DNA from: Betaproteobacteria bacterium
Lineage (GTDB): Bacteria; Acidobacteriota; Terriglobia; Acidiferrales; UBA7541
Assembly: GCA_903970165.1 (NCBI GenBank)
Contig: CAJCHZ010000039.1
Location: 151,421 to 215,420, forward strand
Length of the DNA: 64,000 nt
Reading direction: 5' to 3'
Shown here: in pieces, positions 26,415 through 35,886 of the stretch
Numbering within the stretch: the stretch's first letter is position 1
How the letters are laid out: each line of letters begins with the position of its first letter
Made by a program: the position numbers and the translations under genes
Notes under the pieces: generated by a model
The model's database searches: none
The model's input: only the letters and a program-made list of their open reading frames with translations
What the model was told of the DNA's origin: nothing

Positions 26415-27339
26415 GGTAGCTGCCGACTTCCACGTCTTCGAGTGCTGCTATTGCATCTTCGACGAGAACCGCTGCCGAGCAATACAGGGAGACCAAGTAG
26501 GAAGCAATCGCGCGGTTATCAATGCCCATGAAGCGGACAGAAAGTCCCGGAGTCTGTTCTCCAGGCAATCCCGGCTGGAACAAGCCAATGACTCCCTGCT
26601 TCTTCTCGCCAACGCGGAGCAACAGAATGTTGCTCTTACCGCCGGGGCCTTTCGGCTTCTTGTTACCGTCCACATGCAACTTGTCGGTGGGAATCAAAGG
26701 AACGCCGCGCCAGGTCACAAAAGGTGTACCGAACAAAGTGACTGTCGGAGGCGGCACTCCACGGCGCGTGCACTCGCGGCCGAAAGCGGCGATAGCCCGC
26801 GGATGTGCGAGAAAAAAAGAGGGTTCCTTCCAAACCTTCGAAAGCAATTCATCGAGATCATCCGGCGTGGGCGCACCTTTGCGCGTCTGAATTCGCTGGC
26901 TCGCAGGTACATTCTTCAGAAGGCCGTAGTCGGGATTGTTAATAAGCTCGTTTTCTTGATTTTCCTTTACGTTCTCGACGGTCAGGCGAAGCTGTTCGCG
27001 AATTTGATCGAAGGGGTTGCTATACAGATCGGAGACCCGCGTGTGGACGTTCAGTATGGCATTGATTCCGCAGAGCGTGTATTCCCGGGGTTTTTCTTCA
27101 TAGTCCACGAAGGATTCGGGGAGCGCCTTCTCGTCTTTCTGGCCGCATACGACATCAAGGGTTTTGTCTTCCGCGACACGGTTGACGCGCAGCGTACCGG
27201 CCTCCAGCGGCTTCCAGTCGAGGAACCGCACCAACCAACGGGGCGTGATCGCCCCATACTGCGGCGGTGTCTTCGTGACATTGGCGAGTTGAAAAGCGGC
27301 GCGGTCGCCTAAAGCGTGATGAGTCACATTTTCTGGCAC
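26401..27339 (-). CDS. Family 2A encapsulin shell protein (SrpI-like)
   Basis: The 312-residue product matches family 2A encapsulin shells (HK97 fold): N-terminal HHALGDRAAFQLANVTKTPPQ, ITPRWLVRFLDWKPLEAG, the E-loop region with YTLCGINAILNVHTRVSDL, GRECTRRGVPPPTVTLFGTPF, and a C-terminal DNRAIASYLVSLYCSAAVLVEDAIAALEDVEVG stretch (quoted in part). Such shells form a roughly 25-nm T=1 compartment around the cysteine desulfurase. There is no cyclic-nucleotide-binding insertion, so it is 2A and not 2B. The start is GTG 27339, with AAGGAG eight bases upstream; a Met 12 codons earlier lacks a site. It is the first gene of the two-gene operon. Confidence 0.94.
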   Translation of the reverse strand: MPENVTHHALGDRAAFQLANVTKTPPQYGAITPRWLVRFLDWKPLEAGTLRVNRVAEDKTLDVVCGQKDEKALPESFVDYEEKPREYTLCGINAILNVHTRVSDLYSNPFDQIREQLRLTVENVKENQENELINNPDYGLLKNVPASQRIQTRKGAPTPDDLDELLSKVWKEPSFFLAHPRAIAAFGRECTRRGVPPPTVTLFGTPFVTWRGVPLIPTDKLHVDGNKKPKGPGGKSNILLLRVGEKKQGVIGLFQPGLPGEQTPGLSVRFMGIDNRAIASYLVSLYCSAAVLVEDAIAALEDVEVGSYHEYK

Positions 27340-27372
27340 GAGAGATTCTCCTTGTAAGAAACGAGCCGCACA

Positions 27373-27398
27373 CAAAAACGCCGCTCCTTAAGAGCGGC
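27373..27398 (-). terminator. Terminator-like hairpin in the leader of the encapsulin operon
   Basis: Read on the minus strand, GCCGCTC pairs perfectly with GAGCGGC around a 5-base loop and is followed by GTTTTTG. It ends about 34 bases before the shell start codon. It could stop read-through from upstream or act as an attenuator in the operon's own leader; the sequence cannot decide. Confidence 0.55.
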
Positions 27399-27761
27399 CG
27401 GGGAAACCTGAACCTGAAAAGCGTTCTACATTTCCGCCGGACCAATACCGATCGACCTACAACACAAACACAAATCGCCGCGAGGCGTCAGTGCGAAGAA
27501 TGCCAAAACACTTAAAGCATCCCGCTTGGTAGTTAGCCAAATCATTGCGGAGAAGTATAGTGAGTTGGCAGCACTTTGCAAGGCATTCCTGGGGCTTCCC
27601 GATTTCGGGGACTGCATGAGGAGAGCCGTGCACCGGCTCTCCCCCGCTCCCTGGCTACGGCGTAAAAAAACATGCCGCCACAAACGCAAATTCAATTTCG
27701 CCGGCGGTTCGCGCTCCAACACCTTGTCAATGACTTGCCGGTAGCGAAACACTTGCGGACC

Positions 27762-28010
27762 CTCGCCGCTTTCGGCCAGCAGACATTCGATCGTGGTTGT
27801 GAATTCGTCCTTCAGCTGGGCGTTGAGCACGCCGCTGGCTGGAACTGTAAAGCCGGAATGAATCAGTTTCACGCGTCCGTCCCGTACGATGAAGATTGTG
27901 GCGGGCCAGGTATTGAGGTTCACGGCTTGAGGCACTTTTTCCCACATCTCCGCCGGTGCCCAGGCAATCAGGTGGCATTCGTGGCGATCTCGTGGCCCTG
28001 GAATTGCCCG
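27762..28010 (-). pseudogene. Remnant of a redoxin/TlpA-type thioredoxin-fold gene
   Basis: Within an unconvincing minus-strand frame is a clear C-terminal thioredoxin-fold piece: EMWEKVPQAVNLNTWPATIF, then RDGRVKLIHSGFTVPASG and a helix ending in ECLLAES. Family proteins have ~150 more residues before this, including a CxxC or peroxidatic cysteine; none is present upstream because the serine hydrolase gene begins there. The reading frame also degrades upstream (QGHEIATNAT in another frame). It looks like a truncated gene. About 360 bp between it and the hairpin above show no gene. Confidence 0.6.
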
Positions 28011-28065
28011 ACACACGAAACAATCTCCCCTCTTGAAGGCCGGGCAACTGCTGAGATCGGAGGCA

Positions 28066-29397
28066 CTACTTCGAAGGATCCACAAGTGCCTGATAAACCG
28101 TCGCGTGGCTGCGGTATTGCAAGGTGTGATTGTCCGGATTAAGCATCCTCTGAATCATACTAACGAAAACGATGTCGTTGGTTGGATCGACCCAAAACCA
28201 TGTTCCCGCTGCGCCATCCCAGAAGAACGTTCCCTTACCATCCGGCATACTGGCTTCCGGAGGATCAAAAACTACAGCGCAATTGAATCCGTAGCCAAAT
28301 CCCGGCCGCATGACGTGCTGCCCAATTCCGAATTCTCCCGTCAGAAGATTTACCGGCAGATGATTGGAAGCCATCAGCTTGACGGTGGCGGGAGCCAGTA
28401 CACGCTTATCTCCGAGTTCGCCGCCATTCCCAAGCATTTGTGCAAAGCGATAGTAGTCCTCAGCTGTGGAGACCAATCCACCGCCGCCCGAAGGCGTGGT
28501 GGGTTGGCTCGCGTAGTCCGTCGGAGCACTGGCTGCTTCCGTTGGTACAAGCTGTCCTTGTGGATCGGCGCGGTAATTCGTGGCGAAGCGTGATCGCTTT
28601 TCCTGCGGCACAAAGAAACCAGCGTCTTTCATGTCCAACGGAACGAAGATGTGATCCCTCATAAAATCGGGCAATGTCTGGCCGGAGAGCTTCTCCACAA
28701 GATAACCCTCGACGTCCATTGAAAGGCTGTAGGTCCAGCCTTTGCCCGGCTGGTAATTCAGCGGGAGCGTGGCCAATTTGTCGATCATGCCCTGGAGATT
28801 CGACGATTGCATCGGCTTTTTCTCCTGGTACATGGCGTCAACCACGGAGTGGCCGGAGCCATAAGAAAACCCGGCGGAATGCGTCATCAGTTCCTGCATG
28901 GTCGGCGCATGGTCTGGGTCGACAAGAATCGGCTTGCCGTCCGTTCCCACACCTTTAAAAACTTTCAGCTGCGCAAATTCGGGGATATATTTCGAAATCG
29001 GGTCGGATGGCAGCCACTTCCCTTCTTCAAACAGAATCATCATGGCCACACCTGTAACTGGCTTGGTCATGGAGTAGTCGCGAAAGATGACGTCTTTCGT
29101 GATGGGGGCGCCGCTGGCCAAATCCCGCTGGCCATACGTGCGGTACTCCACGACCTTTCCGTGTCGCGCGAGAATGGTGACCGCGCCCGCCAGTTGTTTC
29201 TTGTCCACCTCCCCTTGAATCAAGGTGTGCAGGCGCTCCAAACGTTCGCTGGAGAATCCGACGCTTTCCGGATTGACCGGGGTCATATCGAGCGAACGAT
29301 GGGAAGGCATCTGGGCCACGGAGGTGAGTGTAGCCGCTGAGACAAGGAGAATTGCCATCATCGTCGCAGTTACACTTGCTATTGGAATGTTTTTCAC
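28066..29397 (-). CDS. Serine hydrolase, class C beta-lactamase/penicillin-binding type
   Basis: A 443-residue protein of the beta-lactamase/esterase family: signal peptide at the start (ATMMAILLVSAATLTSVAQ), the SxxK motif in DYSMTKPVTG, and a YxN-like YSLSMD. The third box is expected near HVMRPGFGYGF, and GGGGLVSTAEDYYRFA is a conserved helix entry. Members hydrolyse beta-lactams, D-peptides or small esters; EstB-like secreted esterase is likely. GTG 29397 with AGGAGG 6 bases upstream is preferred over an ATG at 29436 or a TTG-type start at 29457, which add no recognisable sequence. Confidence 0.87.
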   Translation of the reverse strand: MKNIPIASVTATMMAILLVSAATLTSVAQMPSHRSLDMTPVNPESVGFSSERLERLHTLIQGEVDKKQLAGAVTILARHGKVVEYRTYGQRDLASGAPITKDVIFRDYSMTKPVTGVAMMILFEEGKWLPSDPISKYIPEFAQLKVFKGVGTDGKPILVDPDHAPTMQELMTHSAGFSYGSGHSVVDAMYQEKKPMQSSNLQGMIDKLATLPLNYQPGKGWTYSLSMDVEGYLVEKLSGQTLPDFMRDHIFVPLDMKDAGFFVPQEKRSRFATNYRADPQGQLVPTEAASAPTDYASQPTTPSGGGGLVSTAEDYYRFAQMLGNGGELGDKRVLAPATVKLMASNHLPVNLLTGEFGIGQHVMRPGFGYGFNCAVVFDPPEASMPDGKGTFFWDGAAGTWFWVDPTNDIVFVSMIQRMLNPDNHTLQYRSHATVYQALVDPSK

Positions 29398-29496
29398 GGA
29401 CGACCTCCTGGTCAAAGAGGTCGGAGTATACCTCATGGAGCGGCAAGATTGGTGCACGCCGCGGGGTACACCAAGACTGTTGGTGTCAGCAGAGGC

Positions 29497-30438
29497 CTAG
29501 CTTGTTGAAGGAGCCGCGACGGACTCTCTGTGCTGCATGCTGGGCCGCCTGAAAAGCCGCCTGCAGAGATACACCAGATACCACACCGCAAGTACATCCA
29601 GGACTAAACCTATGCCCGCCATAAACCGGAAAATGAGATTGACCATCACCCAGTCACCAATTTCATTGACGATTTTTCTCGTGTGCGGATCGCTGATCTG
29701 TGTGCAAGCGGTCGCGAGGAAATTGTGAGAACAGTGAGAAAAAACGGTCTCGAACCCATAGGTCGTCAGAGTATTGAGGACCAAGGCGATACCAGCCAGG
29801 TTCACGAAAACCGCAACAGTGAGACGCTGCCATCCCCTGAGCGCATTTCTTTGCAAAGCAAATAACCCAATCGAAAAAGCCACTACCCCGAGAAGTCCGA
29901 TCGCAAACAACTTCCATGCCAGGCCATTCATCTTGTCAGGATGACGAGCGTTCAGCACGTTTGCCCACTTTCTTGATTCGGCACGGTCGCGGGGCATGCC
30001 GACGCCGCGCGAGTACATATCCACAAGCTGGTACGCAGCGTGGTCATTACCACCTTGGGCCGCCAACAAATACCAGCGGCCCGCCTCCGCGTAGTCCTGC
30101 GTAACGCCTTTGCCGTTGTAGTACATTAACCCAACGCGGTCCTGTGCCTCCGCGTTGCCGTGGTCCGCCGCGCGGCGAAACCATTTCAGAGCCTCAGCAT
30201 AGTCAGGAGGTTGTCGCCTGCCTGTGCCGATGTAGTAGCGCATGCCCAACTTCAATTGCGCCGCAGCGTCTCCTTGCTCAGCAGACGCAGTGAGGCGATC
30301 GAGATCCGAATCCTCCGTCGCTTGCGCGCGCGTCATCGTTGCCCCTGCTACCATCAGAAAAACAAGGAGCCCGACACAGGTTAGACCACCTATTCGGACG
30401 ATGTATGCGCTTACACTAATTCGCATGCGCCTGTTCAT
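29497..30438 (-). CDS. Sel1-repeat protein with C-terminal membrane helices
   Basis: The chosen ATG 30438 gives 313 residues; the frame is open to 30555 and neither start has a strong ribosome site. A signal or anchor helix (GGLTCVGLLVFLMVAGATM) is followed by three Sel1-like repeats (AAQLKLGMRYYIGTG, AEAQDRVGLMYYNGKG, HAAYQLVDMYSRGVG). Then come three or four membrane helices (about 163-180, 190-215, 255-285). Sel1 repeats bind proteins. A repeat domain facing the periplasm next to a membrane domain is an uncommon layout. Function not recognised. Confidence 0.75.
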   Translation of the reverse strand: MNRRMRISVSAYIVRIGGLTCVGLLVFLMVAGATMTRAQATEDSDLDRLTASAEQGDAAAQLKLGMRYYIGTGRRQPPDYAEALKWFRRAADHGNAEAQDRVGLMYYNGKGVTQDYAEAGRWYLLAAQGGNDHAAYQLVDMYSRGVGMPRDRAESRKWANVLNARHPDKMNGLAWKLFAIGLLGVVAFSIGLFALQRNALRGWQRLTVAVFVNLAGIALVLNTLTTYGFETVFSHCSHNFLATACTQISDPHTRKIVNEIGDWVMVNLIFRFMAGIGLVLDVLAVWYLVYLCRRLFRRPSMQHRESVAAPSTS

Positions 30439-30616
30439 ACTAAAAGTATCTTCGAACCCAGCAAAAAGTTGGAATCCATCCGTAGGCTCTGCCAAGTACC
30501 GGTAAACACGCACATTCGACGGCGCGCGAGGGCTTCTACATGATCCTTTGAACATTTTTGGATCGGTCGCGCGCGCCTCTAAAGTCGACCCAATTCAGGC
30601 GTTGCGTAGTGAATGA

Positions 30617-31822
<1,206 letters not shown>

Positions 31823-31854
31823 TCAGTCCAGTGCGGGGCGCCTTTCAATTTGCA

Positions 31855-32235
31855 TCACGTTTTTTGTTCAGAGAAAACCTCCATCGCCGTGTGGAACGCA
31901 GAATTCGCAGCAGGTACTCCACAGTAGATCGCCGTCTGCAAGAGCACTTCCTGAATCTGATCGCGCGTAACACCGACGTTCTTTGCGGCGCGCAAGTGCA
32001 AGCGCAGCTCCTCGGGACGATTCAGTGCCACCATCATGGCCAGTGTGAGCATGCTTCGGGTCTCCTTGGGAAGTCCAGGCCTGGTCCAGATTTCTCCCCA
32101 CGCGTACCGAGTAATCAAGTCCTGAAACGCGTCTGTGAACTCATTTTTGTTTTTTAGTGTGGTGTCTACATGCGCGTCTCCCAGCACTGCCCGGCGCGTC
32201 TTCATTCCTTCTTCATAACGCTGGCGTTCATCCAT
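31855..32235 (-). CDS. pcaC: 4-carboxymuconolactone decarboxylase
   Basis: A 126-residue protein of the CMD family: MDERQRYEEGMKTRRAVLGDAHVD at the start, WTRPGLPKETRSMLTLAMM, then HLRAAKNVGVTRDQIQEVLLQTAIYCGVPAA. It converts 4-carboxymuconolactone to beta-ketoadipate enol-lactone in the protocatechuate branch. It lies upstream of pobA on the same strand and back-to-back with pcaH over about 220 bp, which should hold both promoters. PcaB and PcaD, the intervening and following steps, are not in the window. Confidence 0.92.
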   Translation of the reverse strand: MDERQRYEEGMKTRRAVLGDAHVDTTLKNKNEFTDAFQDLITRYAWGEIWTRPGLPKETRSMLTLAMMVALNRPEELRLHLRAAKNVGVTRDQIQEVLLQTAIYCGVPAANSAFHTAMEVFSEQKT

Positions 32236-32457
32236 TCCGTCGCCTCCTTAAACTCCAAAACGCGCTATCCTCGGCCCCAAGCTGTGCGTATTATCCCGAT
32301 GATTTCGCGTCGCGACAACACGCAATCGTGGCTGGTACACAGGATGCGCAAGCGAGACTACACTGAGTTTCTGCGGCGAGAGTTTTGTTGTTGCCAGCAG
32401 AGTGTGGGACGCTTAGATTCGGCAGATTGATTGGAGCAGCGAGTTGGAGGCAATTTG

Positions 32458-33183
32458 ATGGGTGAGATACAGGGTTACCGGCGTAACTATCCGGGAACGC
32501 AGCCGCGCCATTTACACCCGGCTTATGTGTCTTCGATCAAGCGGGCGCCGCTGCAGCCGCTGGTGCGGCTTCCGCATACGCTCTCGGAAATTACCGGGCC
32601 GCTTTTTGGGCCGGAAATTGTAGATAGGAAAGCTTACGATTTGACGCGGCAGCATTCAGGCGAGCCCCTGGGAGAAAGGATCGTCGTTAGCGGGCGTGTG
32701 TTGGATGAAAATGCGAGGCCTGTGGGAAACACGCTCATCGAAATTTGGCAGGCTAATGCCGCAGGGCGTTATCTGCACAGCAGAGATCAACATAATGCCC
32801 CCCTTGACCCTAATTTTACGGGCTGCGGACATACGATGACGGATTCGGAGGGGCGCTACCGATTTGTGACCATTCTGCCGGGGAAATATCCGTGGGGAAA
32901 TCATTACAACGCGTGGAGGCCGGCTCACATTCATTTTTCGCTTTTTGGGCCGGCGTTCGCTACCCGGCTTGTGACGCAGATGTATTTTCCGGGCGATCCG
33001 CTGCTTCCATTCGATCCGATTTTCAATTGCACCGACGATGAGAAAGCGCGCAACCGGTTGGTTTCTTTTTTTGATTGGGAAACTACGATTCCTTCGCAAG
33101 CGCTGGGCTACCGTTTTGACATTGTGCTCAGCGGGCGGGACTCCACTCCGATGGAAACTCATCTTCATGGAGAGAAATCATGA
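32458..33183 (+). CDS. pcaH: Protocatechuate 3,4-dioxygenase, beta subunit
   Basis: A 241-residue catalytic subunit. The iron ligands can be placed: Tyr105 (GRYLHS), Tyr144 (KYPWG), His157 and His159 (PAHIHFS), with spacings of 39, 13 and 2, identical to characterised PcaH proteins. With PcaG it opens protocatechuate between the hydroxyls to 3-carboxy-cis,cis-muconate. ATG 32458 has GGAGG upstream; a TTG 9 codons earlier is a weaker choice. It overlaps pcaG by 4 bp (ATGA). Confidence 0.94.
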   Translation: MGEIQGYRRNYPGTQPRHLHPAYVSSIKRAPLQPLVRLPHTLSEITGPLFGPEIVDRKAYDLTRQHSGEPLGERIVVSGRVLDENARPVGNTLIEIWQANAAGRYLHSRDQHNAPLDPNFTGCGHTMTDSEGRYRFVTILPGKYPWGNHYNAWRPAHIHFSLFGPAFATRLVTQMYFPGDPLLPFDPIFNCTDDEKARNRLVSFFDWETTIPSQALGYRFDIVLSGRDSTPMETHLHGEKS

Positions 33184-33749
33184 GCCTTGTGGCTACGACT
33201 TCGCAGACAGTCGGACCGTTTTTCCAAATTGGATTCGAGCGTCTTTATCGGGACACCCTGGCGGGGCCAGAAGTTGTCGGAGAACACGTGGAAATTTCCG
33301 GGCGCATTTTGGATGGCGACGGGAAATCCGTGCCTGACGGGATTATAGAAATCTGGCAGGCGAATTCGCACGGAAAGTATGCGCATCCGGATGATCCGCA
33401 GGACAAACCGGTCGAGAACGGATTTACGGGTTACGGTCGCGTTGCTACCGATAGCGATGGGCGTTTTCGGTTTAGCACGATCAAGCCTGGACGGGTGCCC
33501 GGGCCGGATGGAAGATTGCAGGCACCTCATTTGGCGGTTTCGGTTTTTACGCGCGGGCTTTTGCGGCGGTTGATTACCCGGATTTATTTTCCAAGCGAAG
33601 AAAGCAACGAGGAAGATTCCGTCCTGAACCTTGTCGGGCCGGAGCGGCGCGGGACGCTTGTTGCCAGCAAGATAGAAGGACGCGATGGGGCTTTGGAATG
33701 GAATGTTGTTTTGCAAGGACCGGAGGAAACAGTTTTTTTTGACGTGTGA
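33180..33749 (+). CDS. pcaG: Protocatechuate 3,4-dioxygenase, alpha subunit
   Basis: A 189-residue subunit with the intradiol-dioxygenase fold but without the metal ligands, as normal for PcaG: TSQTVGPFFQIG at the N-terminus, DGIIEIWQANSHGKYAHP, and TIKPGRVPG. It pairs with PcaH in an (alpha-beta)n complex. Its ATG overlaps the pcaH stop, so the subunits are translationally coupled. No further pca gene follows; the MetE-like gene converges from the other strand. Confidence 0.94.
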   Translation: MSLVATTSQTVGPFFQIGFERLYRDTLAGPEVVGEHVEISGRILDGDGKSVPDGIIEIWQANSHGKYAHPDDPQDKPVENGFTGYGRVATDSDGRFRFSTIKPGRVPGPDGRLQAPHLAVSVFTRGLLRRLITRIYFPSEESNEEDSVLNLVGPERRGTLVASKIEGRDGALEWNVVLQGPEETVFFDV

Positions 33750-33857
33750 CGCTATTGGATGTCAACGCGTCTTACAGACAACGAAAATCATTACACAGAG
33801 GACGCCGAGAGCGCAGAGGACACGGAGAAGAGCTGAACGACAATTTAGACGTCCGCT

Positions 33858-34961
33858 TCATGACGAGCCCCAGACACGGCGGGCCGTGTCGGTTATCAGC
33901 TTTAATTTGGCCCATTGGCGGTCTTCCGTGATGAGGTTGCCTTCGGCAGTGGAAGCAAAGCCGCACTGCGGGCTTAAGGCAAGATTTTCCAACGAGGCAT
34001 AGCCGCTCGCTTCCTCGATGCGTCTGGCAAGCTGGTCGGGGTTTTCCATTTGCGGAACTTTTGAACTGACGAGGCCGAGCACAATCGTTTTTCCTTTGGG
34101 GACGAAACGGAGCGGTTCGAATGTGCCGGAGCGGTCGTCGTCATATTCGAGGAGGAAGCGATCGACTTCGAGCGTGCCGAATAGTTTTTCGGCGATGGCG
34201 TCGTAGCCGCCTTCGGCGTACCAGTGGCTGCGATTGTTGCCGCGGCAGAGATGGATGGCGAGAGTAACACCGTGGCGTTTGGCGGCGCGGAAGCAAGCGT
34301 TGTCCGCGCGGATGGCTTCTTCGAGAGCGGCGTCCGGATCCATGCCAATTTCCTTGCGAATCCACTCGCGCCACTTGGGATCCATGTAATAGCTGTAGCG
34401 GGGAGCGTCAATCTGGATATATTTCACGCCTTCTGTGGAGAGAGCGCTCAGATCCTTCTTCATGATTTCGACGATGGCCCAAAGCAGAGCGGAATGATCC
34501 TGGTAGATTTTGTCGGTCACGCCGCGCTTGAAGGAGATGGCCGGAAATTGCGTGGCGCTGGGCAGCGTCATTTTGATGTTGCCTGGGCTGTGCCTTCTCA
34601 GAAAAGGCAGCTCATGGCCTGTGAGGGGCCAAACCTGGCGGAGTTGCTTTGTGACGATGCCCGTCACGCTGCTGACGGGCGCCGAGCCTGCATCGCCGGT
34701 ATTCCACGTTCTCGATACCGCGTCGGCGAAGTCGAAGCCTTCGACAGCGTCGGTGAAATCGCTCATAAAATTGCGGCGGCGCAGTTCCCCGTCGGTGAAA
34801 ATCTCGAAGCCGAGCTCCTTTTGCTTTGCGAGCAGGCGCAGGATATGTTGGTCTTCGAGTGCGCGCAGTTTTTCGGCATTCGCAGGAGATTGGCGTGCCA
34901 GAAGCAAATCCGGCGGCCTCAGCAGGCTGCCAATGTGATCCGCGCGATAGAGCTTTTCCAT
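33858..34961 (-). CDS. MetE-like (cobalamin-independent methionine synthase II family) protein
   Basis: The start ATG 34961 (367 residues) gives the family opening YRADHIGSLLRPPDLL; the upstream extension to 35036 overlaps the previous gene. The zinc-site motifs of MetE-type methyltransferases are present: HLCRGN and a late LSPQCGF, plus an Asp/Glu-rich strand between. This single-domain type lacks the N-terminal half of MetE, and members act as methyl- or alkyl-thiol transferases of unclear substrate. It is the last gene of the ligase-amidohydrolase operon, 43 bp behind the amidohydrolase. A demethylation role in aromatic catabolism is possible but only inferred. Confidence 0.85.
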   Translation of the reverse strand: MEKLYRADHIGSLLRPPDLLLARQSPANAEKLRALEDQHILRLLAKQKELGFEIFTDGELRRRNFMSDFTDAVEGFDFADAVSRTWNTGDAGSAPVSSVTGIVTKQLRQVWPLTGHELPFLRRHSPGNIKMTLPSATQFPAISFKRGVTDKIYQDHSALLWAIVEIMKKDLSALSTEGVKYIQIDAPRYSYYMDPKWREWIRKEIGMDPDAALEEAIRADNACFRAAKRHGVTLAIHLCRGNNRSHWYAEGGYDAIAEKLFGTLEVDRFLLEYDDDRSGTFEPLRFVPKGKTIVLGLVSSKVPQMENPDQLARRIEEASGYASLENLALSPQCGFASTAEGNLITEDRQWAKLKLITDTARRVWGSS

Positions 34962-35004
34962 TTTCGCTGGCGCCTCTCTGCACTTCTGGCAAGAAGGTCG
35001 GCAA

Positions 35005-35886
35005 TTAACTCGAAACCGCCGGCGCGCCGAGTCCAAGCAAGCGGCAAGCGTTTTCCTTGAAGATGAGCGGATGCACTTCGGGTCGAAAGCCTGCCTGCTG
35101 GAAATCCTCCATCCAGCGGTCGGGCGTTATCAGCGGAAAATCCGTACCAAAGAGCATTTTGTGTTTCAGCAGCGTATTGGCGTGTTGCACCAGTTGAGGA
35201 GAGAAGTACTTCGGTGACCAGCCGGAAAGATCGATGTAGACGTTTGGCTTGTGGAGGCAGACAGAGAGAGCTTCGTCCTGCCAGGGCCAAGACGGGTGCG
35301 CGATGACGATTTTCATCTGCGGGAAATCAGCTGCTACGTCATCCAGGTGAATTGGATTTGAATATTTCAGCCGAAGACCTCCGCCTCCGGGCATGCCCGT
35401 TCCCACGCCGGAGTGTCCGCTGTGAAAGATCGCGGGCAAACAGTGCTCGGCGATGACTTCGTACATAGGATAGGCCATACGATCGTTGGGAAAAAATCCC
35501 TGGCAAGTAGGATGAAACTTGAAACCCTTGATGCCGTGATCGGCGATCAGGCGGCGCATTTCCCGCACGCCCAGCTTGCCTTTGTGGGGATCCACACTGC
35601 CAAAGGCAATCATGATGTCGGAATTGGCGGCGGCAGCTTCCGCCACCTCCTCGTTGGCGATGCGGCGGCGGCCCATTTCGAATTCGCTGTCCACATAAAA
35701 CATGACGAGGCCGATTTTGCGCTCGCGATAGTAAGCGACTGTCTCGGCGATGGTGGGGAGTTTGCCGGACTTGAAATATTTAATTTTGGCGGCATCGAAC
35801 TCCTGGCCGAATTCGTCGAGCGGCTGGTGGCAGGAGACCTCGGCGTGGGTGTGGACGTCAATGGCGATGAGTTCGGAAATATTCAT
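35005..35886 (-). CDS. Amidohydrolase-2 family hydrolase (ACMSD / aromatic beta-ketoacyl-CoA hydrolase-like)
   Basis: A 293-residue TIM-barrel amidohydrolase: HxH metal motif DVHTHAEV (His12, His14), RGFKFHP-like GFKFHPTCQGF, IFHSGHSG, IAHPSWPWQDEA, and the final aspartate in LFGTDFPLI. This subgroup includes proteins named 4-hydroxyphenyl-beta-ketoacyl-CoA hydrolase in aromatic pathways; decarboxylases such as ACMSD share the fold. The start overlaps the ligase stop by 4 bp. Placing it with the aromatic genes nearby is inference. Confidence 0.85.
   Translation of the reverse strand: MNISELIAIDVHTHAEVSCHQPLDEFGQEFDAAKIKYFKSGKLPTIAETVAYYRERKIGLVMFYVDSEFEMGRRRIANEEVAEAAAANSDIMIAFGSVDPHKGKLGVREMRRLIADHGIKGFKFHPTCQGFFPNDRMAYPMYEVIAEHCLPAIFHSGHSGVGTGMPGGGGLRLKYSNPIHLDDVAADFPQMKIVIAHPSWPWQDEALSVCLHKPNVYIDLSGWSPKYFSPQLVQHANTLLKHKMLFGTDFPLITPDRWMEDFQQAGFRPEVHPLIFKENACRLLGLGAPAVSS

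Noticed and set aside
27340..27700. A SAM or other sulfur riboswitch upstream of the encapsulin operon
   Set aside because: I looked for kink-turn and conserved cores of sulfur-related riboswitches and saw none; only one hairpin with T tract is present.
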